Shown here: positions 9,567 through 19,081 of the stretch, piece after piece
How positions within the stretch are numbered: position 1 is the first letter of the stretch
Layout of the letters: each line of letters starts with the position of its first letter
NCBI GenBank assembly: GCA_913058185.1
Contig: CAJXQX010000020.1
Span: forward strand, 1 to 53,733
Direction of reading: 5' to 3'
DNA: 53,733 bases
Source of the DNA: an uncultured Verrucomicrobiota bacterium
GTDB lineage: Bacteria > Verrucomicrobiota > Verrucomicrobiia > Opitutales > Opitutaceae
Position numbers and translations under genes: made by a program
The notes under the pieces: generated by a model
Seen by the model: only the letters and a program-made list of their open reading frames with translations
The model's database searches: none
Told to the model about the DNA's origin: nothing

Positions 9567-10445
9567 ATGGACCCTACTTATCCACTCGTTATTGCCATGC
9601 TGGTATCCTTGGTGCTTTTCCAAGTGAACCAACGGCAGGCCTCGCCGGTCTTGGCTATCTTCAACCGTTGGCTGCGGTGGTTAATTTTTGGGTTCGGACT
9701 CGCCAAGATTGTGATCGATTTAGGGCTGAGTGATCGGCCGTATTTCGCTTTGGCGGCGGTATTTTTGCTCACTTATGCGCTGATTGAGACGATTTATCGG
9801 TGGTTGGAAATCAACGCAGTGAGCATGAGCCCGATACCGCTCTTCCCGCGCTTTGCGCTGAATTCTAGTGGCGACGAGTGGCCGATTCAGCCGCGAGTGC
9901 TTAAGGAGCGGGATTGGTTGCGCAAAGAAGGTTTTAAGGCCGTGCAATCGCTGCGCGCTGAAATCGCGCCGAGTATTTATCTGCGTATGTCGATTTATCA
10001 CGACGCTTCAGATAAACTGCGGGTGCAGGTGCTATTCTTACCACAGCCCACCGGTAATATCGTGGTTTGCGCGAGTCTGGCCTCGCAGCGCACCGATGGC
10101 ACGCGGGTCGTCACCGACAATCTCTACCTACCCTTTGCAGGCTTCTACCCCGAGAACTGGTTGGTGGATCGCAGCCCCTGGCGCCGTAGTCTCAAAACTC
10201 TGGTTCAGCGTCATCGTAAACGCCTGAACCGGGATACGGAGCCGCTACAGATGTGGGAGATCGAACCTCTGGCGGACCTCAACGCTCAACAACACGCGTT
10301 GGAACAAGTGAATACAGAATTGGGATTTCTTTTTCCGCACCATGAGCGGGAAGAAAATGGCAAAATGACAACCGAAGCCCGATACCGGGTTTGGAAAGAA
10401 GCATGGTTGCTCAACTACTTCGGACGCAGCGCGCGTTATTTCTAG
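9567..10445 (+). CDS. Unrecognised membrane-anchored protein
   Basis: I do not recognise this 292-residue protein. The ATG at 9567 puts a hydrophobic segment immediately after the start (YPLVIAMLVSLVLFQV), followed by two more (WLIFGFGLAKIVIDLGL and YFALAAVFLLTYALIETIY). The remaining ~200 residues look soluble, with many charged residues and a strand-rich middle (LRVQVLFLPQPTGNIVVCAS) and a basic stretch VQRHRKRLNR. An earlier in-frame start at 9522 lies inside the dnaN terminator and is less likely. It is followed after about 110 bases by the hybrid kinase gene on the same strand. Confidence 0.7.
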   Translation: MDPTYPLVIAMLVSLVLFQVNQRQASPVLAIFNRWLRWLIFGFGLAKIVIDLGLSDRPYFALAAVFLLTYALIETIYRWLEINAVSMSPIPLFPRFALNSSGDEWPIQPRVLKERDWLRKEGFKAVQSLRAEIAPSIYLRMSIYHDASDKLRVQVLFLPQPTGNIVVCASLASQRTDGTRVVTDNLYLPFAGFYPENWLVDRSPWRRSLKTLVQRHRKRLNRDTEPLQMWEIEPLADLNAQQHALEQVNTELGFLFPHHEREENGKMTTEARYRVWKEAWLLNYFGRSARYF

Positions 10446-10555
10446 ATGACGGAACCGACACGGTAGAAGTCAGTATCAGCAGGCCGTTGCCACGCCCCTC
10501 GAAGTGACGCCTTTTGGAAGAGAGCGTGTCTACCCCCTACGACGACTCTGTTTGC

Positions 10556-13500
10556 ATGAACCCCACAAACTCTTCCCGGAACCGCGGAGACCCACCTAAG
10601 CCGGCGATGGAAACGCCCGCCCCCTCGAACCAGACACGTTTGGCCGTCTTAGTTGGTGTGGCTGCCGTAACGCTCACCCTCGTTTCGTTTGTTACCACGA
10701 AAATCGCCGCCAACACGGCTGACGAAACGCGCTTCCAAGCCCTGGCGGAGCAGTTGAGTTTTGATTTCAACGAACGTTTGCGTAGCACCGCGCGAGCCCT
10801 GCAAACCGGCGCGGTAATGGTCGCAAACAGCGATGATATGGATCGTCAGATGTGGGTCGATTTTCTCGCGGCGAGTGGGTTGCGATCGGAAAATGGCACC
10901 GCGGGGATAGGATATGTTGATCGGGTAGCTCGAGGTGACTTGGAAGCATTTGAGGCCGAGGTGCGGTCCAATGGCTTGCCTGATTATAAAGCGGAGCGTG
11001 CCGGCGATCATGATCCTCTTTATCTGGTCAAATACATCGAACATTTCGCCGATAACCAAGGGGCATTGGGTATTGATATTGCCAATGGTGTAACGCGACG
11101 ATCAGCCGCAGAGCTCGCGACCAAGGAAATCCGGGTTTCGATGTCGAAGCGGATCCGGGTCATTGTGGGCGAGACAGAAACACCCGGGTTTCTATTATTT
11201 TTTCCTGCGTTCAAACGCGGTTTGCCGATCGATACCGCGGAGGCTCGCGAAGAGAATTTGAAAGGCTGGGTGTATGGTGCCGTGCGGGTGGATGCACTAG
11301 TCGCTCCGTTGGAAGAACTCTACCTGAGTGAAATCGGATTTACGGTTCACGAAGGCGGGCGAGATGAACCGGGCCGGCCGCTGTGGAGTGGTGGCACGCC
11401 TTCCGGTTCGTTAAAATATATGGGCGTCGAAGAAGTGGATGTCTTTGGCCAGACATGGACGGTGCGCACGTTCCCTCGGGAGGAGCTCGTGCGCGACCCG
11501 GCTCACCGCTATGCTTGGCTCGCCCTCGCCTTTGGGCTGATCGGTTCGGGTGGTGCGGTGATGTTAACCTTGCGACTCACCGATAGCCGACTGCGGGCGA
11601 TGTTGGCCGCGGAACGCGCGTCCGAGGATGTTAAGATTCAAGAGTCGCGGTTACGTTCGGTTTTCGAGGCTTCGCCAGTTGGATTGGGTTTACGCGAGTA
11701 TGACCGCCAAGGAGAGCTGTTAGTGAATCCAGCCTATACCCGCCTGACGAGTATTACCGCCAAAGATTCTCATGATGAGACGGTCTTTCGCCAGACCCTT
11801 CACCCCGAAGATTTGAGCATCTGAGAAGAAGTGGTGAATTCGATTAACACGGGATCGGTCCAGCAACGTAAAGTGGAGTTTCGCTTCATTCACCCCGGAG
11901 GAAATATTGTCTGGGTCGAGTATCTCCATCGCCGCTTTAGTGACCCCACCACGGGCACCCGACAAGATGTGATGGCGATGGTCGACATCACCGCTCTCAA
12001 AGATCAGGCCGATGATCTTATCGAATCCAAGGAGTTGGCCGAGCAGGCAAATTTGGCGAAGAGTCATTTCCTCGCGATGATGAGCCATGAAATCCGCACG
12101 CCGATGAATGGCGTCATCGGCATGGCGTCACTCTTGCTCGAAACCGGTCTCAATAGAGAACAAAAAGAGTGTGCTGAAACCATCGCCAAAAGCGGCGGGG
12201 ATCTCGTCACGATCATCAATGATATCCTCGACTTCAGCAAAGTTGAAGCCGACCAACTTGATATCGAATCCACCGAATTTGGACTCGTGCAATGTATCGA
12301 GAGTGCGATCGATCTCAATACAGTGCGCGCGGCCGAGACCGGTCTGGAACTCCTGTTGGATAGTGATGTAGGGCTGCCCGAAATCGTGACAGGCGATTCC
12401 ACCCGACTGAGCCAAGTCTTGATCAACCTCATCTCCAACGGCGTCAAATTCACCGATTCGGGAGAGGTACTACTTACGGTGAGAGTGACGGCGCATATGG
12501 ATTAGAGAGTGGTGATCCGGTTCGAAGTGAGTGATACCGGAATTGGTATTGAACAAAAAGATATCGACCGCTTATTCGAGTCGTTCACCCAGGCGGACGC
12601 ATCGATCAGCCGGCGATTTGGTGGCACCGGGTTGGGGCTGGCGATCAGTAAGCGGTTAGTCGAGCTCATGGGCGGCGACCTGACTTGCGAAAGCACCCTG
12701 GGCGAAGGCACCATGTTTGGCTTTAGTTTAAGCCTAGAAACTCCGCCCGATATGGAGCCTGTGCTCAAGCCCTTGCCCGCCGCGCGGGTGTTGGTTTTGG
12801 GCGAACCAAGTAACGGCACGAGAATCTTGGCGAACATCTGTCGGAGTTACAATATGCAGACCCGCGAGTGTGCGAATGAAGCGGAAGCACTGGAAGCCGC
12901 AGACGAAATCGAACAAGTGGATTTTGTGCTCGTCAATATAGCGGACGGCGCGGGGGCCGGGGTCGAGGTGGCGCTTCGGCTGGCGGTCGAACCGCAGTTG
13001 GAAGGTGCTAGGTTTATCGTGACCGTTCCGGCCAACCAAGCGCCCCAGAGTGAAACGGATTCAACCGTCGTGGCGATGTTGCGCAAACCCGTGCGTCACT
13101 CTTCGGTCCGATCAATTCTGGCGAGACAGCTGAAAGTAAGCGACTCGCGATCATCGTTAGAAATCTCGAAAGAGCCCCAAAACCCCCTAGCTCCGGTTGA
13201 AGAGGAAACCCCGTTGCAGATTCTGGTCGCTGAAGATAACGCGGTGAACCAACGAATATTTGCCCAAATGTTGGGGTTATTGAAAAAGGAATTCAGACTG
13301 GTTTCCGATGGTTCCCAAGTGGTCCCAGCGCTCCACGAACGACCGGCGGACATCATCCTGATGGACGTGCAAATGCCGGTGTTAGATGGGCTCGATGCTA
13401 CCCGCGCGGTGCGCGAAGCGTTTGGTGATTTGGCTCGCCCTTGGATCATTGCGGTGACGGCGAACGCGATGCACGGAGACGAACAAAAGTGCCTCGAAGC

Positions 13501-13609
13501 AGGCATGAACGACTATATATCCAAACCCCTAAAAGTGGAGCAAGTAGCCGCCGCCATCGAGTGTGGTCGCACGGCCCTACGCAGTCAGACCATTCCGCCG
13601 ACGAGCTGA
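10556..13609 (+). pseudogene. CHASE-PAS hybrid sensor histidine kinase cut by in-frame TGA and TAG
   Basis: One unbroken frame of 1017 codon length encodes a membrane hybrid kinase. In order: membrane segment (LVGVAAVTLTLVSFVTT), periplasmic CHASE domain (to about residue 300), second membrane segment (YAWLALAFGLIGSGGAVML), PAS, HisKA with the phospho-acceptor [11 protein letters not shown], HATPase with DTGIGI and GTGLGLAIS, a degenerate receiver, and a C-terminal receiver with VAEDN, LMDVQMP and the late lysine SKP. TGA at 11822-11824 cuts inside the PAS and TAG at 12503-12505 cuts inside the ATPase domain just before the Gly-rich box. As sequenced, no fragment holds a full kinase. An earlier in-frame TTG at 10514 is a less likely start. 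Confidence 0.9.
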
Positions 13610-13616
13610 ATCACTT

Positions 13617-15002
13617 TCACGCCTTCACCAAAGTCACCACGCATTCGAGATGGCGGGTTTGAGGAAACAGGTCGAAGGGTTGCACATCATTGATGCTATA
13701 GTTCGCCGTTTTGAAGTGCACCAAATCGCGCATTTGAGTGGCGGGGTCACAGCTGATGTAGATCACTGCTTTCGGTCCGAACTCGAAGAGCTGATTCAAA
13801 AACACCTCGTCGCAGCCTTTGCGGGGCGGATCGATCACGATGACCGTGTTCGTCGGATTGAACTCCAGGCCGGCGAATATAGCGGAGGCGTCACCGGCGC
13901 GGAACGTGGCGTTGGTGATGCCATTGGCTTTGGCATTCTCAGTGGCAAACTTCACCGAGGTTTCGCTGATCTCTACGCCCGTCACTTGCTCGAATTCTCG
14001 AGCCAAGGATAAGGCGAACAGTCCACTCCCACAATAGGCATCGACCAGGTGGGTGGCGCCCGTGGCGACGGCGCGTTGACGCACGTAGTCAGTGAAGGTC
14101 GGGAGGATAAAGGGATTATTTTGGAAGAAGTCTCTCGCGAGAAAATGCAGGCGTAGCGGATCGTGCCCCTCCCCTTGTTCCACCACTTCGTGGATCACGG
14201 CGTCGTGCTGGGTGACCACACCTTCTTCAGCATCACGCAGCAACAGAGTCGCGCCTTTCTTGAATTCGCTTCTGGCCAAACGCTCCCGGGTTTCGTCCCG
14301 GACCTCGGTGAGCTTGGCATTGATGGCTGGTGTCGCGATCGGACATTGCGGCAGATCGATAATGGTTGAACGGGTGCCCTGTTTTAAAAAGCCAATCGGG
14401 TAAGATTTTTGGCCACCAGCATCGACCCAAGGCTGCGTCTGAAAATGCGGAGTGATTTTGGAGCGGTAGGCGAATTGTTCGGGCGAGCCGATTACGGGGT
14501 TCACGGGATGCTCGATCTCCGCCATGTGGAGGAGGAGTTCTACGACTTGTTGGCGTTTCCAGGTCAATTGGCCGTCGTAACTCAAGTGTTGATACTGACA
14601 GCCGCCGCATTGACCGAACAGGTCACACTGAGGTTTAACGCGATCCGGTGATGGGGTCAGGACTTCGACCAGATCGGCTTCGGAGAAGTTCTTTTGGTTT
14701 CGAAATATGCGAGCGCGCACGCGCTCCCCGGGAAGGCAGAACGGAATCATCACGACCCACCCTCCGTCGCTCGACTCTGTCGAGCTTTGGCGGGCAAGCG
14801 CGGTCGAGGCAGTGGCCTCGATCGAAGAATCAAGCTCACCAGTATCAAGTATCAAGGGGTCGGACTCAGGGGCAGGCTCTGGGAGCGGCACCCGACCGAG
14901 GCCAACGCCGCGATTGGTCAGCGTTGTAATGGTGAGCTCGATCTCCGTGTGATACGGAAACGGGAAGTCTCGGGGTGCGCGGTCTTTCTTTCTTCGGCCC
15001 AT
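13617..15002 (-). CDS. RlmD/TrmA-type 23S rRNA or tRNA (uracil-5) methyltransferase
   Basis: This 461-residue protein is an SAM-dependent m5U methyltransferase of the RumA family. It has an N-terminal TRAM-like domain, an iron-sulfur cysteine set (PQCDLFGQCGGCQY plus the earlier/later Cys), the SAM site DAYCGSGLFALSLA, DPPRKGCDE, and the catalytic cysteine in YISCDPATQMRDL. Target is most likely U1939 or U747 of 23S rRNA, but the sequence does not decide. The TRAM domain is split by a ~45-residue low-complexity insertion (14750-14885) holding a palindromic element and a 7-base repeat. I start at the ATG at 15002 (MGRRKKDRAP); the frame opens further upstream to 15134, over the divergent gene's leader. 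Confidence 0.9.
   Translation of the reverse strand: MGRRKKDRAPRDFPFPYHTEIELTITTLTNRGVGLGRVPLPEPAPESDPLILDTGELDSSIEATASTALARQSSTESSDGGWVVMIPFCLPGERVRARIFRNQKNFSEADLVEVLTPSPDRVKPQCDLFGQCGGCQYQHLSYDGQLTWKRQQVVELLLHMAEIEHPVNPVIGSPEQFAYRSKITPHFQTQPWVDAGGQKSYPIGFLKQGTRSTIIDLPQCPIATPAINAKLTEVRDETRERLARSEFKKGATLLLRDAEEGVVTQHDAVIHEVVEQGEGHDPLRLHFLARDFFQNNPFILPTFTDYVRQRAVATGATHLVDAYCGSGLFALSLAREFEQVTGVEISETSVKFATENAKANGITNATFRAGDASAIFAGLEFNPTNTVIVIDPPRKGCDEVFLNQLFEFGPKAVIYISCDPATQMRDLVHFKTANYSINDVQPFDLFPQTRHLECVVTLVKA
14761..14798. repeat. Dispersed palindromic element, copy A, inside the methyltransferase gene
   Basis: A 38-base element with ends CCTCCGTCGC and GGCGGGCAAG around a perfect inner hairpin GCTCGAC-TCT-GTCGAGC. 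Copy B at 20896-20924 shares both ends with a different inner loop. It is read in frame within the RlmD-like gene, coding part of the LARQSSTESSDGG stretch. Confidence 0.55.
14841..14856. repeat. Heptad repeat (AGTATCA unit) inside the methyltransferase gene
   Basis: Two tandem AGTATCA units followed by AG. The same unit forms a four-copy array in oleC at 19537-19564. On the coding strand both are read as LILDT, inside insertions at poorly conserved places. Confidence 0.6.
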
Positions 15003-15086
15003 GGGACTCACGAGAAGACACGATTCGACGGAAAAGCAGAGTTTTCTTTTCGTGCTATTTTCGATGTATCGTGGGCTGATCACGTC

Positions 15087-15893
15087 ATGGAGCCCGAAGT
15101 CATCACCAGTCTGCAGAACCCGCGGGTAAAACAATTGGTCAAATTACGAGACCGACGTCCGCGTGATACCGCCCAACAGTTTTTGGTTGAAGGCTACCGT
15201 CAAATCCGACGTGCGCTGGATAAGGGGTTCCCACCTACGGAGCTCTATATCTGCATCGAGTGGTATCCGGGTGAGCAGGGCAACGAGGCGTCGTTGGTTG
15301 CTGAAGCGGAGGAGGCCGGTGCGCAGGTCTTTATGCTCAATAAGCCCGCATTCTCCAAGGTCGCGTATCGTGAGCGTCCCGACGGCCTGTTGGCGGTGTT
15401 ACCACAATGGCGCAATGAGCTCGAAGATCTTAAGCTTTCCCCGACTCCACTTTTATTGGTGGTCGAGGCGATCGAGAAGCCGGGCAACTTGGGCACGATT
15501 CTGCGCAGTGCCGATGCGGCGGGCGTTGATGGGTTGATCGTGTGTGATCCGGTGACGGATTTGTTTAATCCCAACGTGGTGCGGGCTTCGACGGGCGTTT
15601 TGTTTTCGGTGCCGGTAGTCATCGCCGATAGCGAAGCCGTGCGGGCATGGTTGGGTTCAAAAAAGATTCGATCCGTTGCCACGACTCCGGCGGCCACCGA
15701 CCTCTACACCGAAGTGGATTTGAATGGCCCGCTCGCGATCGTGATGGGCAGCGAACAATACGGTTTGAGCGACGCTTGGTTGGCGGAAGCGGACCAGACG
15801 GTGCGCATTCCGATGGCCGGTCAGGCCGATTCGTTGAACGTCGCGATGGCTACGATCATCACCCTGTTCGAAGCGGTGCGCCAGCGGAGTTAA
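15087..15893 (+). CDS. TrmH/SpoU-family RNA 2'-O-methyltransferase
   Basis: The 268-residue protein has the SpoU fold: an N-terminal substrate-binding part (SLQNPRVKQLVKLRDRR, FLVEGYRQIRRALD), then the knotted methyltransferase domain with motif 1 EAIEKPGNLGTILRSADAAG, motif 2 IVMGSEQYGLSD and motif 3 IPMAGQADSLNVAMA. It is expected to 2'-O-methylate a ribose in rRNA or tRNA using SAM; the closest functional names are RlmB- or TsnR-like, and the sequence does not decide. The ATG at 15087 matches the family N-terminus; the open frame upstream to 14694 overlaps the divergent methyltransferase gene. Two RNA methyltransferase genes thus share one 84-base divergent leader. Confidence 0.9.
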   Translation: MEPEVITSLQNPRVKQLVKLRDRRPRDTAQQFLVEGYRQIRRALDKGFPPTELYICIEWYPGEQGNEASLVAEAEEAGAQVFMLNKPAFSKVAYRERPDGLLAVLPQWRNELEDLKLSPTPLLLVVEAIEKPGNLGTILRSADAAGVDGLIVCDPVTDLFNPNVVRASTGVLFSVPVVIADSEAVRAWLGSKKIRSVATTPAATDLYTEVDLNGPLAIVMGSEQYGLSDAWLAEADQTVRIPMAGQADSLNVAMATIITLFEAVRQRS

Positions 15894-15929
15894 ATTGATA
15901 CGTAAAACCGCGCCTTGCGCCGATCCGGA

Positions 15930-15938
15930 GGGGGGGGG
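15930..15938 (+). repeat. G9 tract in the leader of the S9 peptidase gene
   Basis: Nine consecutive G residues, followed by CAG, end 11 bases before the peptidase ATG, next to the ribosome site GGAGG at 15944-15948. Length change here would move the upstream purine-rich region relative to the start. The same G9-CAG string recurs inside the gene at 16370-16378. Confidence 0.6.
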
Positions 15939-15949
15939 CAGTCGGAGGC

Positions 15950-17991
15950 ATGTTCACACTTCAACGACTGCTTGTCGCCATTCTGGCGGCGGTAGCTGGC
16001 GCTTCGCTATACGCTCAAACCGACTGGCTCGAAGCCGCCAAATCCGCCCGCCAACTTCCAACTGAAACCTTCATTGGTTCACCGGATGTGAGGCAACCTC
16101 GGCTCTCACCCGACGGCTCCAAAATCGCGCTCCTCTTTCCTCACGAAGGCAAGATGGCGTTGGGTCTGTTTGATCGAAAAAAAGGGTCAGCCGAGATGAT
16201 CCTACAGGCCACAGATGAGAGCCTGTTTTCCTTTTTCTGGAAAGGTAACGAACGGCTGGTGTTTACCGCTGATTACCAAGGCAATGAATCGTTCTTCGTA
16301 GGCTCTACCGACCTAAAAGGAAAGCGAGTCATCCGTATTGTGGAGACACAGCGTTATGAACGACTGACTGGGGGGGGGCAGGTGGTATTCAGAGTAGTCT
16401 GCGGCACGATGAAGATCGTATCCTGGTATCGGGGGCCTTTCGTTCGACCGGTCTTTTTGATCGGTCTTCCCTCCCAGATGGTGCCGTGGTGGCCCGGGTC
16501 AATGTGCGCAATCGCGGGATTTCACCGATCTATAGAATTGATAGGCGAGTGCGTCACTCGAACCTGATAACCGATCAACAAGGGCGCCTTCGCTTCCGAG
16601 TTATTTTCGGAAAAATGGAGGGCGCTATGGTAAACACCTGGCAGCACCGGCCAGACGACAAGAGTGGTTGGGCCCACGTGGCTCAATTCCCGATGAATCC
16701 CTATGCTGAGATGTGGACGCCCCTCTTTTTCAATCGAGATGGTAGGTTTCTTTATGTCCTCTCCCGCGAAGAGAACGACCGTGGGGCTGTTCACGTGTTC
16801 GATACCGACACGCTCACGTTAGGCCCTGCCCTATTTGTGCCTCCGGAGGGCGAGGTGGTAAGTGTAATCGCATCAAGAGACGGCTACACCGTGCGCGGGG
16901 TGGTTTATGAGTCCGACAAAGCTCACTATCACTGGTTTGAAGAAGGGGCAGATCGGGCAAAATTACAGGCCAGTATTGAAGCCGCATTCCCGGGCATGGA
17001 GATCACCTTTGTGAGTTTTTCGGATGATGAAAAAGTAGCCCTGATTCACGTAGGCTCCGATCGCGAAGCAGGGGTGTATTTTGTGTTGGATCGCAGCGCC
17101 GGCTCATTGGTTCAATTTAAACGCGTGCGCGAAGTGCCGACCCCGTTGATGCGGCCGATGGAGCCCATCCAGTTTATCTCGCGTGACGGACTTACCATCC
17201 ACGGTTACCTCACGCGACCTTGGACCGCTGAGTCCGGCCAACCTGTGCCGATGATCGTCAATCCACATGGTGGACCCTTTGGGGTGCGCGACAGCTGGGG
17301 CTTTAATTCCGAGGTGCAATTTCTCGCCTCGCGTGGCTATGCAGTGCTGCAGATCAATTATCGTGGATCGGGCGGTTATGGTCAGGATTATGTGGAAAAA
17401 GGAGCCCGACAATGGGGGCGTGAAATGCAGCATGATCTGACCGACGGAGTGAAGTGGGCGATTGCTGAAGGCATTGCAGATGAGGATCGCGTGGCGATTT
17501 ACGGAGCGAGTTATGGTGGTTATGCGACGCTCGCGGGTCTCACTCTCACGCCTGAACTTTATGCCTGCGGCATCAATTATGTCGGCGCTTCAGATTTGGA
17601 GATTACGTTCAAGAACCGAGGAGCAGACGCGTTCATGAATTCCAAGGATTATGATGGTCGTGATATTTGGGTAGGAGCGACTCAGGAATATCGTGATGCA
17701 ACCTCACCGGTTAACCTTGTGGCGAACATTCAGGTGCCCTCGTTTCATGCTTATGGACAAAAGGACCCTCGTGTCGTGATCGATCATTGGGAACGCCTTG
17801 AGCCGGAGCTGAAGAAGCATGGCAAAATATACGAATCGATGGTAGAAAAGAAGCAGGGTCACGGATTCCGCGACGCGGAAACCTCAGTCGGTTTCTACGG
17901 TCGAGTTGAGCCCTTTTTCGCCAAATACCTGACTCCTGAAGTCGACATCCAAATTGGCGAAAGTGAAGTGATGCAAATGCCAGCCAGGTAG
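15950..17991 (+). pseudogene. S9-family prolyl oligopeptidase/dipeptidyl peptidase, frameshifted at a G9 tract
   Basis: A signal peptide (LLVAILAAVAGASLYAQ) leads a beta-propeller and a C-terminal S9 catalytic domain with oxyanion/entry block NPHGGPFGVRDSW, nucleophile GASYGGYA, and later Asp (DPRVVIDHWE) and His (QGHGF). The ATG at 15950 has a good ribosome site (GGAGG). The start frame runs to 16378, where a G9 run (16370-16378) shifts it into a dead frame; the good sequence resumes one base earlier with AGGIQSSLRHDEDRIL and continues without a break to 17991. A G10 or G7 tract would restore one 680-residue enzyme. Substrates would be proline-containing or other short peptides in the periplasm. 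Could be phase variable, decayed, or mis-sequenced at the run. Confidence 0.85.
16370..16378 (+). repeat. G9 tract at the frameshift inside the S9 peptidase gene
   Basis: Nine G residues followed by CAG at the exact point where the peptidase frame breaks. Adding one G or removing two restores the full-length frame, the behaviour expected of a slipped-strand contingency tract. Confidence 0.7.
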
Positions 17992-17998
17992 AAGGAAG

Positions 17999-19081
17999 TT
18001 AGGCCTTCGCCGCCTTGAGCTCTTCGATGAGTTCGGCGGTGCCCTGCTCCATCGTGACCTTTGGCGTGTAGTCGAGGTCGCGTTTGGCGGCAGTGAGGTC
18101 GAACCAATGATCTTTGGCGAGCTCAGCGGCGATGAAGCGCGTCATGGGTGGTTCACCGTTTAGGCGCAACGTTTTCCAGACCGTCTCGGCGATCGCGCCG
18201 AGGCGTGATGCGGTTTTCAGCGAAATGGATTTGGTGAGCGGTGGCTCACCCAGCGAAGTCAGGAGGGTATTGATCCAGTCCCACAAATTCACGGGTTCAT
18301 TATTGGTGATGAAATAGGCCTGCCCCGCCGGTGATTTCCTCCCCAAATCAGAGTGGTCTTCCCGTTTACCATCAGCAGTTTCTGAGGAACTATAACCAAT
18401 ATGGTTAAAGTCAGCCAGGGCCTGTTCGGCGTCGAGGTGCGCTTGGGTGGCGTTGGTGATGTGCACCATGTCTACGCGGTTCTTTCCCTCTCCTACGATG
18501 CGGAGGCGACCAGCGCGTGCTCTCGCCAAAATGCGGGGCACGAGGTGCGGGTCCCCGGTTCCCCAAATGAGATGCGGGCGGAGCGCGGTGGTGAGAAACC
18601 CTTCACGATTGGCGGCAATCACCGCCGCTTCTGCTTGGGCTTTGGTGAGCGGGTAAGGACTGGGGCAATCAGTGGTAAGGGGAAGTGATTCATTGGCGTC
18701 AGCAAGGTCATGGCCGTTGTAGACTACGCTCGGAGTGCTGGTGTGCACGAAGCGTTCCGCCCCACCTGCTTGAGCGGCCTTTAGTAGGGTTTCGGTCGCC
18801 ACCACATTATCGCGATGAAAGTCGGCGTAGCGACCCCAGACGCCAACTCGGGCGGCGACGTGGAAAACAGTAGCAGCTCCCACCACGGCTTCTTCGCATA
18901 CGGAGGGTTTATGTAGTGGGCCTACCACTACGCGGATGCCTCGAGCGACGAGTTGCGGTTGGGGGGAGCGTGATACGACCGTCACGGGACGTCCGGCCTC
19001 GAGGAGGCGGGCGACGAGATGTGAGCCGAGAAAACCGGTGCCGCCGGTAACCAATACGGAGGATGTCGGATCAACTCTCAT
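17999..19081 (-). CDS. oleD: OleD-like 2-alkyl-3-oxoalkanoate reductase (NAD-dependent epimerase/3-beta-HSD fold)
   Basis: The 360-residue protein has an extended SDR fold: nucleotide loop VTGGTGFLGSHLVARLL near residue 12, RFVHTSTPSVVYNGHDL, the active-site YPLTKAQAE, and the OleD-like blocks LRPHLIWGTGDPHLVPRIL and NRVDMVHITNATQAH. OleD reduces the beta-keto acid made by OleA to a 2-alkyl-3-hydroxy acid in long-chain olefin synthesis. It overlaps oleC by four bases, so the two are co-translated. A ~22-residue Ser/Arg/Asp-rich insertion (about 18330-18400) precedes GQAYFITNNEPVNLW, where relatives are shorter. It converges with the S9 peptidase gene after 7 bases. Confidence 0.85.
   Translation of the reverse strand: MRVDPTSSVLVTGGTGFLGSHLVARLLEAGRPVTVVSRSPQPQLVARGIRVVVGPLHKPSVCEEAVVGAATVFHVAARVGVWGRYADFHRDNVVATETLLKAAQAGGAERFVHTSTPSVVYNGHDLADANESLPLTTDCPSPYPLTKAQAEAAVIAANREGFLTTALRPHLIWGTGDPHLVPRILARARAGRLRIVGEGKNRVDMVHITNATQAHLDAEQALADFNHIGYSSSETADGKREDHSDLGRKSPAGQAYFITNNEPVNLWDWINTLLTSLGEPPLTKSISLKTASRLGAIAETVWKTLRLNGEPPMTRFIAAELAKDHWFDLTAAKRDLDYTPKVTMEQGTAELIEELKAAKA

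Noticed and set aside
14694-15086. N-terminal extension of the TrmH-like protein
   Set aside because: The 131 extra residues overlap the divergent methyltransferase gene and its insertion, and the family start matches the ATG at 15087.
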